From an uncultured Rubripirellula sp. (lineage in GTDB: Bacteria; Planctomycetota; Planctomycetia; Pirellulales; Pirellulaceae): 64,000 nucleotides of DNA. The DNA lies in assembly GCA_938075415.1 (NCBI GenBank), contig CALJHC010000042.1, positions 1-64,000 on the forward strand. Reading direction: 5' to 3'. The notes beneath the pieces are model-generated. The model ran no database searches, had not been told where the DNA came from, and saw nothing but the letters and a program-made list of their open reading frames with translations. Positions 34,658-43,999 of this stretch are shown here, piece after piece. Both the position numbers and the translations under genes were made by a program. Positions within the stretch are counted from its first letter, which is position 1. Each line of letters opens with the position of its first letter.

Positions 34658-35908
34658 ATGCGAAAACATGATAACGGATTCACTCTGCTCGAACTGCTGG
34701 TAGTCGTCGGAATCATCGGCATTTTGGTAGGTCTGCTTCTCCCTGCGGTTCAGGCTGCCCGAGAGGCGGCGAGGAGGATGAGTTGCAGCAACAACCTAAA
34801 GCAGGTTGCATTAGGAGTTCACCAGTACCATAGTGCTTTTCGTATTCTGCCACCCCACGGAACAGGCACTTTCAATCAGGCAAATGACTCGGCAACCTCC
34901 AATCAGCTTCGGCTGAGTTTCCTGGTTTCTATTCTGCCTTTTGTGGATGAGGCACCCCTTTGGGATTCTCTTAGTCAGGCTCGTGAGGGTGCTGCACTCT
35001 CATCGGATGTTCTGGAGACGAATGTGACCGATGATCCATGGGAGATGAAATGGGAGGACAAGGATGACGAGAAGCCAGTACACGTTTATCCGCCGATGGG
35101 ACCTTCACCGTCGATCTCCTCCTACGACCTCTGGTCGATTGAGATCGGTTGTTACCGCTGTCCATCCGATCCCGGAAGGGGTTTCCCTGCTTTGGGGCGA
35201 ACCAATTACGCCGCGTGTCTTGGAGATGCGATTCAAGGGTTGGACGAGGGGCGGTGGCAATACCGTGACTCCAAATGGAATCCTTCTGGCAAAGATCAGA
35301 TGAATGCTACAGCACGAGGGGTCTTTATTCCCCGCGGCATCACCCGCTTGGCAGATGTGACCGACGGGCTGTCTAGCACTGTCATGGTGGGGGAAATCGC
35401 AACCCACCTTAATGATGATGATGTCCGAACGGTGCCAGCGTTGAATAATGGATGGGAAAATGGGGTTCTCAGTGACGTAAAGATCTGTGAGCGACTTAAA
35501 AACCCAGAGAGGCCGGGGTTTTGGTCAGAACCGCCTTACGTAACAAACGTCCCGCTACCGGATAAGCGTTCGCAACGACGCGGGTTTCGATGGGCAGATT
35601 CGATGCCACTCATGACGGGGTTCAATACGATTGCGCCTCCTAACAATCAATTGTGCTTTGGAGGCGGTAGCGAGACGATTGGCACGCTGCCACCGAGTAG
35701 TCGGCATCAAGGGGGTATGCAAGTTGCCATGGCGGATGGTTCTGTGATCTTCCTTACGGATTCCATCGATTGCGGGCGGCCCCGGAGCGGCACGGTCACA
35801 CTCGGTGGAGTCGGTGATCTGGAGCCCGGAAGTCCGAGCGTTTTTGGGGTTTGGGGAGCCATGGGGACTCGCAGTGGAGATGAGATCGTTGAAGATTTCA
35901 CTTGGTGA
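34658..35908 (+). CDS. DUF1559 pilin-like major protein
   Basis: A 416-residue protein. Short leader MRKHDNG, then prepilin motif F-T-L-L-E and helix LLVVVGIIGILVGLLLPAVQ. Next comes the family block AAREAARRMSCSNNLKQVAL, and the C-terminal motif MQVAMADGSVIFLTDSID (H-x-G-G before it) is the DUF1559 signature. It is the full-length, conserved form, unlike the diverged paralogue at the far end of the secretion operon. It is divergent from the ATPase gene, and probably exported and assembled by that system. Confidence 0.93.
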   Translation: MRKHDNGFTLLELLVVVGIIGILVGLLLPAVQAAREAARRMSCSNNLKQVALGVHQYHSAFRILPPHGTGTFNQANDSATSNQLRLSFLVSILPFVDEAPLWDSLSQAREGAALSSDVLETNVTDDPWEMKWEDKDDEKPVHVYPPMGPSPSISSYDLWSIEIGCYRCPSDPGRGFPALGRTNYAACLGDAIQGLDEGRWQYRDSKWNPSGKDQMNATARGVFIPRGITRLADVTDGLSSTVMVGEIATHLNDDDVRTVPALNNGWENGVLSDVKICERLKNPERPGFWSEPPYVTNVPLPDKRSQRRGFRWADSMPLMTGFNTIAPPNNQLCFGGGSETIGTLPPSSRHQGGMQVAMADGSVIFLTDSIDCGRPRSGTVTLGGVGDLEPGSPSVFGVWGAMGTRSGDEIVEDFTW

Positions 35909-36028
35909 GCGAGGGATCTTCCGTCAAGAAAATGGTGCCCGGGTTGGGAGGCCGTTTGGTCGTCCATTGTGTTTTTACCATAGCCTCTCTTTTTAGCTGT
36001 CGCATGGGGCGAGCGCAACGCGTTGAAA

Positions 36029-36117
36029 GCTGGCACACAAAGCTGGCACACAAAGCTGGCACACAAAGCTGGCACACAAAGCTGGCACACAAAGCTGGCA
36101 CACAAAGCTGGCACTGC
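36029..36117. repeat. 13-bp tandem repeat, six full units and a partial
   Basis: Units GCTGGCACACAAA start at 36029, 36042, 36055, 36068, 36081 and 36094, all identical. A seventh partial unit starts at 36107. The perfect identity suggests recent expansion or slippage. It ends 15 bp before the stop codon side of the DUF1501 gene, in a convergent intergenic region of 223 bp that holds nothing else recognisable. Confidence 0.95.
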
Positions 36118-36131
36118 ATACTGCGTTTGAC

Positions 36132-37517
36132 TTACGAGATTATCTCTCGCACCACGCGACCATGGACATCGGTCAGGCGAAAGTCACGCCCGGCGTGGCG
36201 GAACGTCAGACGCTCGTGGTCAATTCCCAGCAGATGCAGCATCGTTGCGTGCAAGTCGTGGGTGTGGACACTGTCTTGAGCGGTGCGGATTCCGTATTCA
36301 TCGGACTTGCCATGAACCATTCCACCTTTCACGCCGCCACCAGCCAGCCATGAAGAGAAGCAATGTTTATGATGCTCACGACCGGCGTGGTTGGCATCTT
36401 TATTGAAGGGTGTTCGGCCGAATTCGGTCGTCCACACGACCAGTGTGCTGTCCAGCATGCCCCGTTGCTTGAGGTCGGTCAGCAAAGCGGCAATGGGCTG
36501 ATCGATTGCCTTGGCTAATCTCGCGTGGTCGCCCATGTTTCCGTGCGAGTCCCAGTTATTGCTTGACCCGACGTCGATCAGTTCCGTAAATCGCACGCCT
36601 CGTTCGGCAAGGCGACGGGCGACGAGGCATTGCCAACCAAAACCGGCTGTGGTGCCGCGTTCGAGTCCATAAAGATTCAAAGTCGCCTCCGTTTCGTCGG
36701 AAAAATCAAATGCTTCCGGTGCTTCTCGTTGCATTCCGAACGCTGTTTCAAATGAGCGGATTCGGGCATCGAGGGCCTGATCTGCAGCACGCTGTTTGAG
36801 GTGCGACTGATTCAATCGTTCTAGCAGTGAGAGTTCCATCTGCTGTAGTCGGGGGTCGGCAACCTGCGGACGAACATTGGCCAAGGGTTCCTTGCCCGGT
36901 GAGACATGTGTGCCTTGATGGCAGGCTGGCAGGAAATCACTGCCCCATGTTTGTGCGCCGGCGTAGGGTGCGGCCGGTGCAAGCACCATGAAGGAAGGCA
37001 GGTTTTGATTGACGGTTCCCAGGCCATAGCTTACCCATGCACCGGCGCTCGGTCGGGCAAACTGCGCTGATCCTGTATGTGCAGCCAGGGTTGCTTTGTC
37101 GTGTCCATCGCTTTCGCAATGCATCGCGTTGAGTACACAAACATCATCGATGACCGATCCGATCTGTGGAAACAGGTTGCTGACCCATGTTCCGCTTTGG
37201 CCATGCTGCTTGAAGGAATAGCGTGGCTTGATCAGGAAACGTTCAAAGTCACCGGATTGATTAAGCCATCGCGATGCGGTGATTGTTTTGCCATGATCAG
37301 CGGTCAATTGCGGTCGGTGGTTGAAGGTGTCGACATGTGAAGTTCCCCCGGTTGAATAGATGAAGATCACCCGATCAGCTTTAGCTTCGTGATGGCCGTT
37401 TCGAGCGGATAGTGGATTTGCGTGAAGGTCGCTGCACATTCCAGCCAGAGCCGTGGCACCGAAACCGCCCGAAGCTTTTTTTAGAAATTCACGGCGTGAT
37501 GTGGGAAAAGTCATCAT
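36132..37517 (-). CDS. DUF1501 protein, TAT-exported
   Basis: A 461-residue protein from ATG 37517 (MMTFPTSRREFLKKASGGFG): twin-arginine SRREFLKK and a weak hydrophobic stretch ATALAGM. An open frame to 37583 has no better start. DUF1501 hallmarks include VIFIYSTGGTSHVDTFNHRP, ELIDVGSSNNWDSHGN, VVWTTEFGRTPFN and GREHHKHCFSSWLAGGGVKG. The family has an alkaline-phosphatase/sulfatase-like fold and unknown biochemical role. It always pairs with a DUF1549/DUF1553 gene, here 8 nt upstream. Confidence 0.93.
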   Translation of the reverse strand: MMTFPTSRREFLKKASGGFGATALAGMCSDLHANPLSARNGHHEAKADRVIFIYSTGGTSHVDTFNHRPQLTADHGKTITASRWLNQSGDFERFLIKPRYSFKQHGQSGTWVSNLFPQIGSVIDDVCVLNAMHCESDGHDKATLAAHTGSAQFARPSAGAWVSYGLGTVNQNLPSFMVLAPAAPYAGAQTWGSDFLPACHQGTHVSPGKEPLANVRPQVADPRLQQMELSLLERLNQSHLKQRAADQALDARIRSFETAFGMQREAPEAFDFSDETEATLNLYGLERGTTAGFGWQCLVARRLAERGVRFTELIDVGSSNNWDSHGNMGDHARLAKAIDQPIAALLTDLKQRGMLDSTLVVWTTEFGRTPFNKDANHAGREHHKHCFSSWLAGGGVKGGMVHGKSDEYGIRTAQDSVHTHDLHATMLHLLGIDHERLTFRHAGRDFRLTDVHGRVVREIIS

Positions 37518-37525
37518 GAAATCCT

Positions 37526-40500
37526 TCAGTCGACAAATAAGAACGCATTGCTTGTCAACAAGACACGGGACAACGCGGACCACGCCTCGAAGTCATTCTC
37601 TTGATGAAGATGGCCATTAAGTTTCTTCCGATAACGGGCAAGGAAGGCCGCGGCATCCTCAATAACCGATCGCTCCGGAATTCGCCCGTGTGCTGTTTCA
37701 AATGCCCACTGTATTTTTGCGCGATCGTCCCCTGCCTGATCGATGATCCGATTGGCAAAGCCGCCGGCCTGCTCATGTACAAAAGGCGAGTTCATCAGGA
37801 AAAGGGCTTGGGTGGGGGTCGTGGTGGGCTGGCGTGATGCGACGCTTTGGTTGGGGTCGGCGGCATCGAACAGCGCCAGGTACGGGTGTCGTCGATTTCG
37901 CTGTACCATCAAGTAGACGCTTCGGTGGTCTGTGTCATAAATGGCGTGGAAAGGTCGATGGATGGTAAAGCCCCAGCTATTTACATCAGGAAAAGGATGT
38001 GATTTGGGTGCGGTACGATCAAGTCGTCCACTGACCGCAAGCATCGCGTCACGGATGGACTCCGCATCCAAGGAACGTCGTGAGTATCGCCAGTGCCAAC
38101 GATTCTCAGGATCCACGGCCAGATTCTTGACGTTGTCAGTGCTGGCTAGTTGATAAGTTCGAGACCTCATGATCAATCGATGTAGCGACTTGAGTGACCA
38201 GCCAGAGTCGATGAACTTCGAGGTTAACCAGTCCAGAAGTTTTGGGTGGCTCGGCAGCGAGCCCCGTGAACCAAAGTCACTTGATGTATCGACCAGGCCG
38301 CTGCCAAAATGCCATTGCCAGACGCGATTGACAAAAACGCGTGCGGTGAGTGGGTTTGATGGTCGAGTGATCCAATTTGCCAGTTCAAGGCGACCACTTC
38401 CAGAGGAACTCGCTGGCACCAAGTCGCCTCCCAGTACCTCGAGAAATCGCCGTGGCACTTCGTCGCTTTTTCGATGAGGTTCGCCACGAAGTTGAATCTG
38501 AGCGTTGACAGGCTCGGCCTCACTGACTCCGTAAGCGACCTCGTAGGCAGGTTTCGCTGTTCTTGCCTGCCGTTGTTGCGTAAGAGCCTCGATTTGGCTG
38601 GTGAGTGCTGCCAGTTGTTTCTTGTCTTCGGATGTGATGGCTCGAGGCTGAACCGGTTCGCTGCCCGGGGTGTTGAATGGTTGTTCAGTGAGTCCGAGGT
38701 TGTCGAGGTCGCGTGAGCAGGCGGGGCCAGCGACGTGCCCAAATCCGTCGCAGATAAAGCAGTCGATCGTCCCATCCCAGGCGGGGGCAACTGCCATGTC
38801 AGAGAATGTGCTCAGGTCGTCCGCGGTACCAACGATTCCCGAGAACGTCTTCTTGGTCGGATCGATCGTGATGCAAAGGGTGTACCAAGTGCCGGGAACC
38901 AGCTCTCGTATCGTCTGCCAATTCTTACCATTGGACACTGCAAACTCAGTCGCTGTTGCGCTGCATTGAATCGCAAGCGACTGCACCACACCCCGGCCGA
39001 GATAGAATCGAAAGGCTCCCGTTTCATTGGAGGTGGCCGTGCGGAAATCGACGGTGAAATGCATGTTCTGGTCTGGGGTAGCACGAAGACCATTTTTGAA
39101 GACGTATCGAAGACCATCAGTTGGTTGCCCGCTGCCGATTCGGACCCCCAGGTTGCCGTTGGGATGGACGTGGGCGAATGGGCTTTGTGCTTCGGGAGTG
39201 ATTTCGATCGGTCCAGAGCTGACCCACGGGGCGATGGGTGGTTTTCCCGATTGTTGAGTTTCGAAGTCCAGATCCGTGCCGCCAACTTTCCACATCGGGT
39301 CGAATTCTTTTCGGCGTTGGTTGAGTTCTGCTAGCCTGGAATCCAGTTGAGCGAGTTCATCGGTCTTTTCTTTATCGAGAGCAGAGACCTGTGCAGGGGG
39401 AACGGTCGACGGAAAGTGTGCCGGACGCTTCTGTTCTTCACCACCAGGAAACGCCCACTTTGTGCTTTGGAGAATACCGTAAAGGGCGTAATAATCTTCA
39501 ATGGAGACGGGGTCGTATTTGTGGTCGTGGCATCGTGCGCATCCCACTGACAGGCCCAGCAGGGACCGACCCACCGAATCGATTACATCAGCAAAGTCGA
39601 GATATTGGTAGTCGGGCGACGCCTTGTAGCCATAGCGTTTTCCGATTGCAAGAAACCCTGTCGCTGTAACCTGACTGGCGTACCTGTCCGGTTGATCAAT
39701 GGAATCACGGCGGGCAAGAATGTCACCGGCTAGTTGCTCACGCACAAACTGATCATAGGGCATGTCATCGTTGAACGCCTGGATCACCCAATCGCGATAT
39801 TTGTAAGCTTCACGAACCGGGTAGTCCGCGCCGTCACCCGCGGTGTCCGCGTAACGAGCAACGTCGAGCCAGTGTCTCCCCCACCGTTCTCCGTACGCCT
39901 TGGACTCAAGAAGGCGATCTATCAGGGTGGCAAAAGCGTCAAGCGACTCGTCACGCACAAAGGATTCAATTTCGCTTGGGGTCGGAGGAAGCCCAGTAAG
40001 GTCAAAGGTTGCACGACGAATCAGGGTCTGGCGGTCCGTGTCAGTTTCAGGTTTTAAGCCGTGCGATTTCAATTGCGCGAGGATGAAAGAGTCAATTGGA
40101 TTGAGCGGCCAGTGATCGCCAGCGTTGAGAGGGACGGTGGGACTTTCCAGGTCTTGGAAAGACCAGAACGACAGTGCCGTTCCCACATCCATTCTGGGAG
40201 TGGTGTCCGGTGTCGGTTTGCGCCGGGGGTCGGGTGCACCGCGTGTTACCCATGTTTTAAGATCCGCGATTTCACTCGCCGCCAACTTCTTCGAGGGAGG
40301 CATTTGTAAGTTGGGGTCGGCATAGTTGATGGCCTGGATCAGCAAGCTTTTATTAGGCTCGCCCTCCACGACGGCGGTACCACTGTCACCGCCGATTTTC
40401 CAACCAGCTTGTGTGTCCAATCGCAGTCCACCCTCCTGTTTGTTTGTTCCGTGGCACTGCACGCATTGATTCACCAACAGGGGCCGCACACGCGACTCAA

Positions 40501-40642
40501 AGAAGTCATTATCGCTCTCTGCGGAGCAATAGGTCGTCGACAACAACATGCATAATGCGGCGCCCATCAAACAGCAACGTTGCGGTAACCCGTTTCGAAA
40601 CCTTCGGGAGGCAAGTAATGGGCTTTTATCAACGAAACGCAT
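37526..40642 (-). CDS. DUF1549/DUF1553 cytochrome-type surface protein (PSCyt1/PSD1) with inserted lectin-like domain
   Basis: A 1038-residue secreted protein. Signal peptide to about residue 40. N-terminal haem-type domain with CVQCH at about residue 60 and MPPSKKL. DUF1549 follows, with FWSFQDLESPTVP, RRATFDLTGLPPTPSEIESF, ERWGRHWLDVARYADTAG and CARCHDHKYDPVS, then DUF1553 at the C-terminus (NRVWQWHFGSGLVDTSSDFG, RSLDAESIRDAMLAVSGRLD). Between them, at about residues 450-640, lies a concanavalin/LamG-like beta domain (TPDQNMHFTVDFRTATSNET and IRELVPGTWYTLCITIDPTK). Role unknown; proposed in the literature to be a surface redox system of planctomycetes. It is translated together with the DUF1501 gene. 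Confidence 0.92.
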   Translation of the reverse strand: MRFVDKSPLLASRRFRNGLPQRCCLMGAALCMLLSTTYCSAESDNDFFESRVRPLLVNQCVQCHGTNKQEGGLRLDTQAGWKIGGDSGTAVVEGEPNKSLLIQAINYADPNLQMPPSKKLAASEIADLKTWVTRGAPDPRRKPTPDTTPRMDVGTALSFWSFQDLESPTVPLNAGDHWPLNPIDSFILAQLKSHGLKPETDTDRQTLIRRATFDLTGLPPTPSEIESFVRDESLDAFATLIDRLLESKAYGERWGRHWLDVARYADTAGDGADYPVREAYKYRDWVIQAFNDDMPYDQFVREQLAGDILARRDSIDQPDRYASQVTATGFLAIGKRYGYKASPDYQYLDFADVIDSVGRSLLGLSVGCARCHDHKYDPVSIEDYYALYGILQSTKWAFPGGEEQKRPAHFPSTVPPAQVSALDKEKTDELAQLDSRLAELNQRRKEFDPMWKVGGTDLDFETQQSGKPPIAPWVSSGPIEITPEAQSPFAHVHPNGNLGVRIGSGQPTDGLRYVFKNGLRATPDQNMHFTVDFRTATSNETGAFRFYLGRGVVQSLAIQCSATATEFAVSNGKNWQTIRELVPGTWYTLCITIDPTKKTFSGIVGTADDLSTFSDMAVAPAWDGTIDCFICDGFGHVAGPACSRDLDNLGLTEQPFNTPGSEPVQPRAITSEDKKQLAALTSQIEALTQQRQARTAKPAYEVAYGVSEAEPVNAQIQLRGEPHRKSDEVPRRFLEVLGGDLVPASSSGSGRLELANWITRPSNPLTARVFVNRVWQWHFGSGLVDTSSDFGSRGSLPSHPKLLDWLTSKFIDSGWSLKSLHRLIMRSRTYQLASTDNVKNLAVDPENRWHWRYSRRSLDAESIRDAMLAVSGRLDRTAPKSHPFPDVNSWGFTIHRPFHAIYDTDHRSVYLMVQRNRRHPYLALFDAADPNQSVASRQPTTTPTQALFLMNSPFVHEQAGGFANRIIDQAGDDRAKIQWAFETAHGRIPERSVIEDAAAFLARYRKKLNGHLHQENDFEAWSALSRVLLTSNAFLFVD

Positions 40643-41526
40643 GTAGTTTTCCTTCAGCCCATTTGTTCTTCACAGGCAGACTCCGAGTTGCGTTTGCTGA
40701 ACCTTGGATGCAGGGTTTGAGGCTGATGAGTTGATCGCTCATCCTCGGCCGCTACCGTGTTCCCGTTGTCTTTTGGACATTGCAAAGGTGCAGGAGGAAC
40801 GCTTTCTCGACTAATATACACGGGTTGGCTGTTGATGGGGCACCTCGCACACAGACCGAGCAGGGTGGTGGACTGCGTTGGGTAGCACCATTTTTCCCTT
40901 TTTTTACAGCCGAAGCCGACGCGGGAATCTTGCTGAGCAACAAGATCAGGTAGGGGGTAATTAGGGTTGTGTCTAGGAACGCTGGAGATCACTGAGTTTC
41001 TTTCGAGGACACGTTGGTGGGGAAGAAGTAAATCGCCAGCATCTCTGGTCCACTGGAGCTGCTGGGCCACTGGAACTCTGGGTCACTGGAGCCTCTGGGC
41101 CACCACGCTCTTGGTATCGGCTGGAAGGTTTGGGAGCGGCTGGCACGGTCTTATGCCTGTGGGCAAGATTGCAGCGGAGATTATCGGTTTGTAATCCAGC
41201 CTGTTTCCATCTTGGATGGTGCGTTTTGCGAGGGACGGGAGACCACCACTATTGTTCTTCACCAAACACATCATTGTGCAGGTCCATGATTGTGCAGGTC
41301 CTTCACCGTCCCAATGCATTTTCAAAATGCTGACAGTGCGAAAACCAGGCTCGCATGACCCTGCTGTTTTTTTGATTCTTTCTCGCTGATCCGTCATCGG
41401 TCTTTTAGAGATGGAACTCAGTCATTTGTTTGTCAGATGTCTTTGACCGGAGAAAGGTGTCCTGATAAAGTGCGAGGGTTCGGTTTTCCTCAAATACTGG
41501 CTTCTTACACGGAAGTGGCGAATGAT
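40643..41526. other. Divergent intergenic region with two short tandem repeats
   Basis: No gene is supported. It must hold promoters for the DUF1549/DUF1553 operon and the kinase operon. At 41048-41103 there are about three degenerate 16-17-bp units of the type CTGGGCCACTGGA; at 41271-41302 a 16-bp unit containing ATTGTGCAGGTCC is duplicated. Neither has an obvious coding explanation. The kinase frame is open from ATG 41437, but its first 30 codons look non-conserved. Confidence 0.5.
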
Positions 41527-43998
41527 ATGCCAGCGGAGCAATTTCAACATTTCAGGATAGAGACAAAGCTCGGTTCGGGCGGGATGGGCGAGGTATACTT
41601 AGCGCTCGACCAGAAGTTAGATCGACTCGTCGCCTTGAAAATCCTTCCCAAGCAGCTCGGTGCAGATCCAGTTCGACGTGCCCGCTTCTTGCAGGAAGCT
41701 AAAACAGCCTCGTCACTCACACATCCCAATGTTTGTGTGATCTACGAGATCGGTGAGTCTAGCGATCACCAGCCGTACATTGCGATGGAACGCGTTGAAG
41801 GTGAACCACTGGATCAGATCATCGCTGGTCGGCCGCTTCCCATGAGTACTGTCATTGGTTTTGCTTTGCAAGTCAGTGATGCTCTGATTGCGGCAAGTGA
41901 GGTAGGAATTGTTCATCGAGACATTAAGCCGTCCAACATCATGGTCAATGGGCGTAACCAAGCCAAAGTTCTAGACTTTGGGCTGGCCAAACGTCTGCAA
42001 GAACAGCCACTGGGAGAAACCACCGACCTTGCGAAAACACGTGAGGGCCAGATCATGGGCACTCCGAACTACATGAGTCCGGAGCAAGCGTTAGGGAGAA
42101 GCGTTGACCACCGAAGTGATATTTTCAGTTTTGGTGTTGTGATGTACGAAATGGCCACCGGGCAACTCCCTTTTCTGGGAGACACGCTTGGAGAAATTAT
42201 TAACCAGATTGTTCATGCAGTCCCCCGCGCCCCCACGCGACATAACCCGGAAGTCTCCGTTGAACTTGAACGGATCGCGTTGCGATGCCTTCGGAAATCG
42301 CCAGAGGAAAGGTACCAAGATGCTGGCGAACTTCACGAGGCTCTGCGTGAATTGCAGAATGGCTTGCTACCTGGCAATCGCGAGCAAGACCTTGGTGTCA
42401 CCCAATCGAGCGTTGCTTCGGCGCTCGGTACAGGATCAAGTTCGAACTTGTCGGCGGAATTAATTAAGAACACTGATGTTTTGATTAGCTGTGCAGAATT
42501 AGATGATCAGCCAATGTCGTTGGGCGGCGAAGGTTGGGTTGACCGTCTGAAACGTAATCTGAAAATCAAGATCGAACAGCTTACTGGCGATAGCCTGAAA
42601 GTGGAGACGGCTTCCCTTCCACCCGGAAAGCTGGAGGTCGAGGACACGGTTTACGAAAGCATGGCAACTGCCCGGACCTTGGTGTCTGTGATCTCACCGC
42701 CATTCATTAAATCAAAATCCTGCAATCAGAGTGTTGACGAGTATTGCCGAACCACCACGCGGACGGGTGAAAGCCCACGCGATCTCAGCCATAAATTGTT
42801 CAAGGTTTTCAAGAGTCCCGTTACCAGTAATGAGATCCCCCAAGGGATTTCAGACGCACTTAGTCAGGTATCGGGGTTTGAGTTTTATGACACATGCTCC
42901 GACACCGGCAGGGTGAGAGAGTTTGATGATTCGTACGGTGACGATGTATCGCAACGGTACTACGAACGTGTCTACGATCTCGCGTATGAAGTCTGCCAAG
43001 GGTTACGCCATCAAGCCGCTGACGTTGACACCGTTAAAACGAATACTGGATCACGCAGTGTTCATGCGATCAAGACGGTCTTCCTTGCAGAGACCACTTC
43101 GGATCTAAATGATGCCCGGGACCGATTGAAGCGAGAGTTACTCGAACAAGGTCACCGTGTCCTTCCGGATCGCGCACTCCCGCAGATCGCTGGTGAATTG
43201 GACAAAGCACTGGCTTCGTATCTTGAACAATGCAACTTTGCGATCCACTTGATTGGTAATCGCTATGGGATTGTTCCCGAGGACGCTTCGGACAGTAGCG
43301 TTGTTTTGCAAAATCTTGCTGCGTCGCAGTGCAGCACCCAGCGGAAGTTACCTCGCATCATTTGGATGCCACGAGATGTCGCCCCCACTGACACGCGGCA
43401 AACCGCGTTCATCGAATCGCTCGTACAGGATCCCACGGCGCAGGCTGGTGCTGATGTTATTCGTGACACCATGGAGAATCTGAAGCAGCTATTGGATGAA
43501 CGGTGGCAGAAAGAAGCTGAGCAGATAGCGAATCTGCCATCTAATTCCGATAGCCAAATCATGGATGATGTGGCTCGTTTGTATCTAATTCATGACATTG
43601 AAGACGAACAGGAAGTCGAGATACTCGAGGATTATTTTTACGAGTTGGGTATCGAGGTGATCCTTCCTGAATTCGAAGGTTCAGAATCGCAGGTTAGTGC
43701 TGTGCATATTCAAAACCTGACGGATTGCGATGCGGTTCTTGTTTATTACGGCACCACGGCTAAGAGTTGGGTTGACATTAAATTGCGGGAATTAACCAAG
43801 GCAGTGGGTTACCGCGATGGACGTCCCATTGACTTGCGTGCCGTTTACATCGCTCCCCCCGAGGATCGGCGAAAAGAGAGATTCAAAACACTGTCGGCAG
43901 AGCTGATCCGGCAGACAGGTCCTGACATCACTGGTTCAGACCTAGAGAAGCTAGCGATCCGAATAAAAGAACTTAAAACGAAATCGAAGAGTGGCTGA
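41527..43998 (+). CDS. Ser/Thr protein kinase fused to TIR-like, DUF4062-like and TIR-like domains
   Basis: An 823-residue protein from ATG 41527; ATG 41437 would add 30 residues without homology. Kinase domain 8-280: G-loop GSGGMGEV (16-23), Lys38 in VALKIL, HRDIKPSNIM (130-139), DFGLAK (150-155), GTPNYMSPEQ (178-187), so it appears active. A linker follows, then a TIR-like domain 317-410 (DVLISCAELDD, LVSVISPPFIKS) where the usual catalytic Glu after W-C reads Ser in SCNQSV. A DUF4062-like domain spans 515-660 (TVFLAETTSDLNDARDRLKR, FAIHLIGNRYGIVPE). A second TIR-like domain lies at 683-815 (RLYLIHDIEDEQEVEILEDY, CDAVLVYYG). No membrane helix is seen. It is coupled to the STAND gene 1 nt downstream, so it probably forms one signalling complex with it. 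Confidence 0.88.
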   Translation: MPAEQFQHFRIETKLGSGGMGEVYLALDQKLDRLVALKILPKQLGADPVRRARFLQEAKTASSLTHPNVCVIYEIGESSDHQPYIAMERVEGEPLDQIIAGRPLPMSTVIGFALQVSDALIAASEVGIVHRDIKPSNIMVNGRNQAKVLDFGLAKRLQEQPLGETTDLAKTREGQIMGTPNYMSPEQALGRSVDHRSDIFSFGVVMYEMATGQLPFLGDTLGEIINQIVHAVPRAPTRHNPEVSVELERIALRCLRKSPEERYQDAGELHEALRELQNGLLPGNREQDLGVTQSSVASALGTGSSSNLSAELIKNTDVLISCAELDDQPMSLGGEGWVDRLKRNLKIKIEQLTGDSLKVETASLPPGKLEVEDTVYESMATARTLVSVISPPFIKSKSCNQSVDEYCRTTTRTGESPRDLSHKLFKVFKSPVTSNEIPQGISDALSQVSGFEFYDTCSDTGRVREFDDSYGDDVSQRYYERVYDLAYEVCQGLRHQAADVDTVKTNTGSRSVHAIKTVFLAETTSDLNDARDRLKRELLEQGHRVLPDRALPQIAGELDKALASYLEQCNFAIHLIGNRYGIVPEDASDSSVVLQNLAASQCSTQRKLPRIIWMPRDVAPTDTRQTAFIESLVQDPTAQAGADVIRDTMENLKQLLDERWQKEAEQIANLPSNSDSQIMDDVARLYLIHDIEDEQEVEILEDYFYELGIEVILPEFEGSESQVSAVHIQNLTDCDAVLVYYGTTAKSWVDIKLRELTKAVGYRDGRPIDLRAVYIAPPEDRRKERFKTLSAELIRQTGPDITGSDLEKLAIRIKELKTKSKSG

Positions 43999-43999
43999 C

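Noticed and set aside
35898..36119. Cys-rich frames (C-V-P-A-L-C-A-S) over the 13-bp repeat
   Set aside because: These are shadow translations of the repeat in several frames with no ribosome site.
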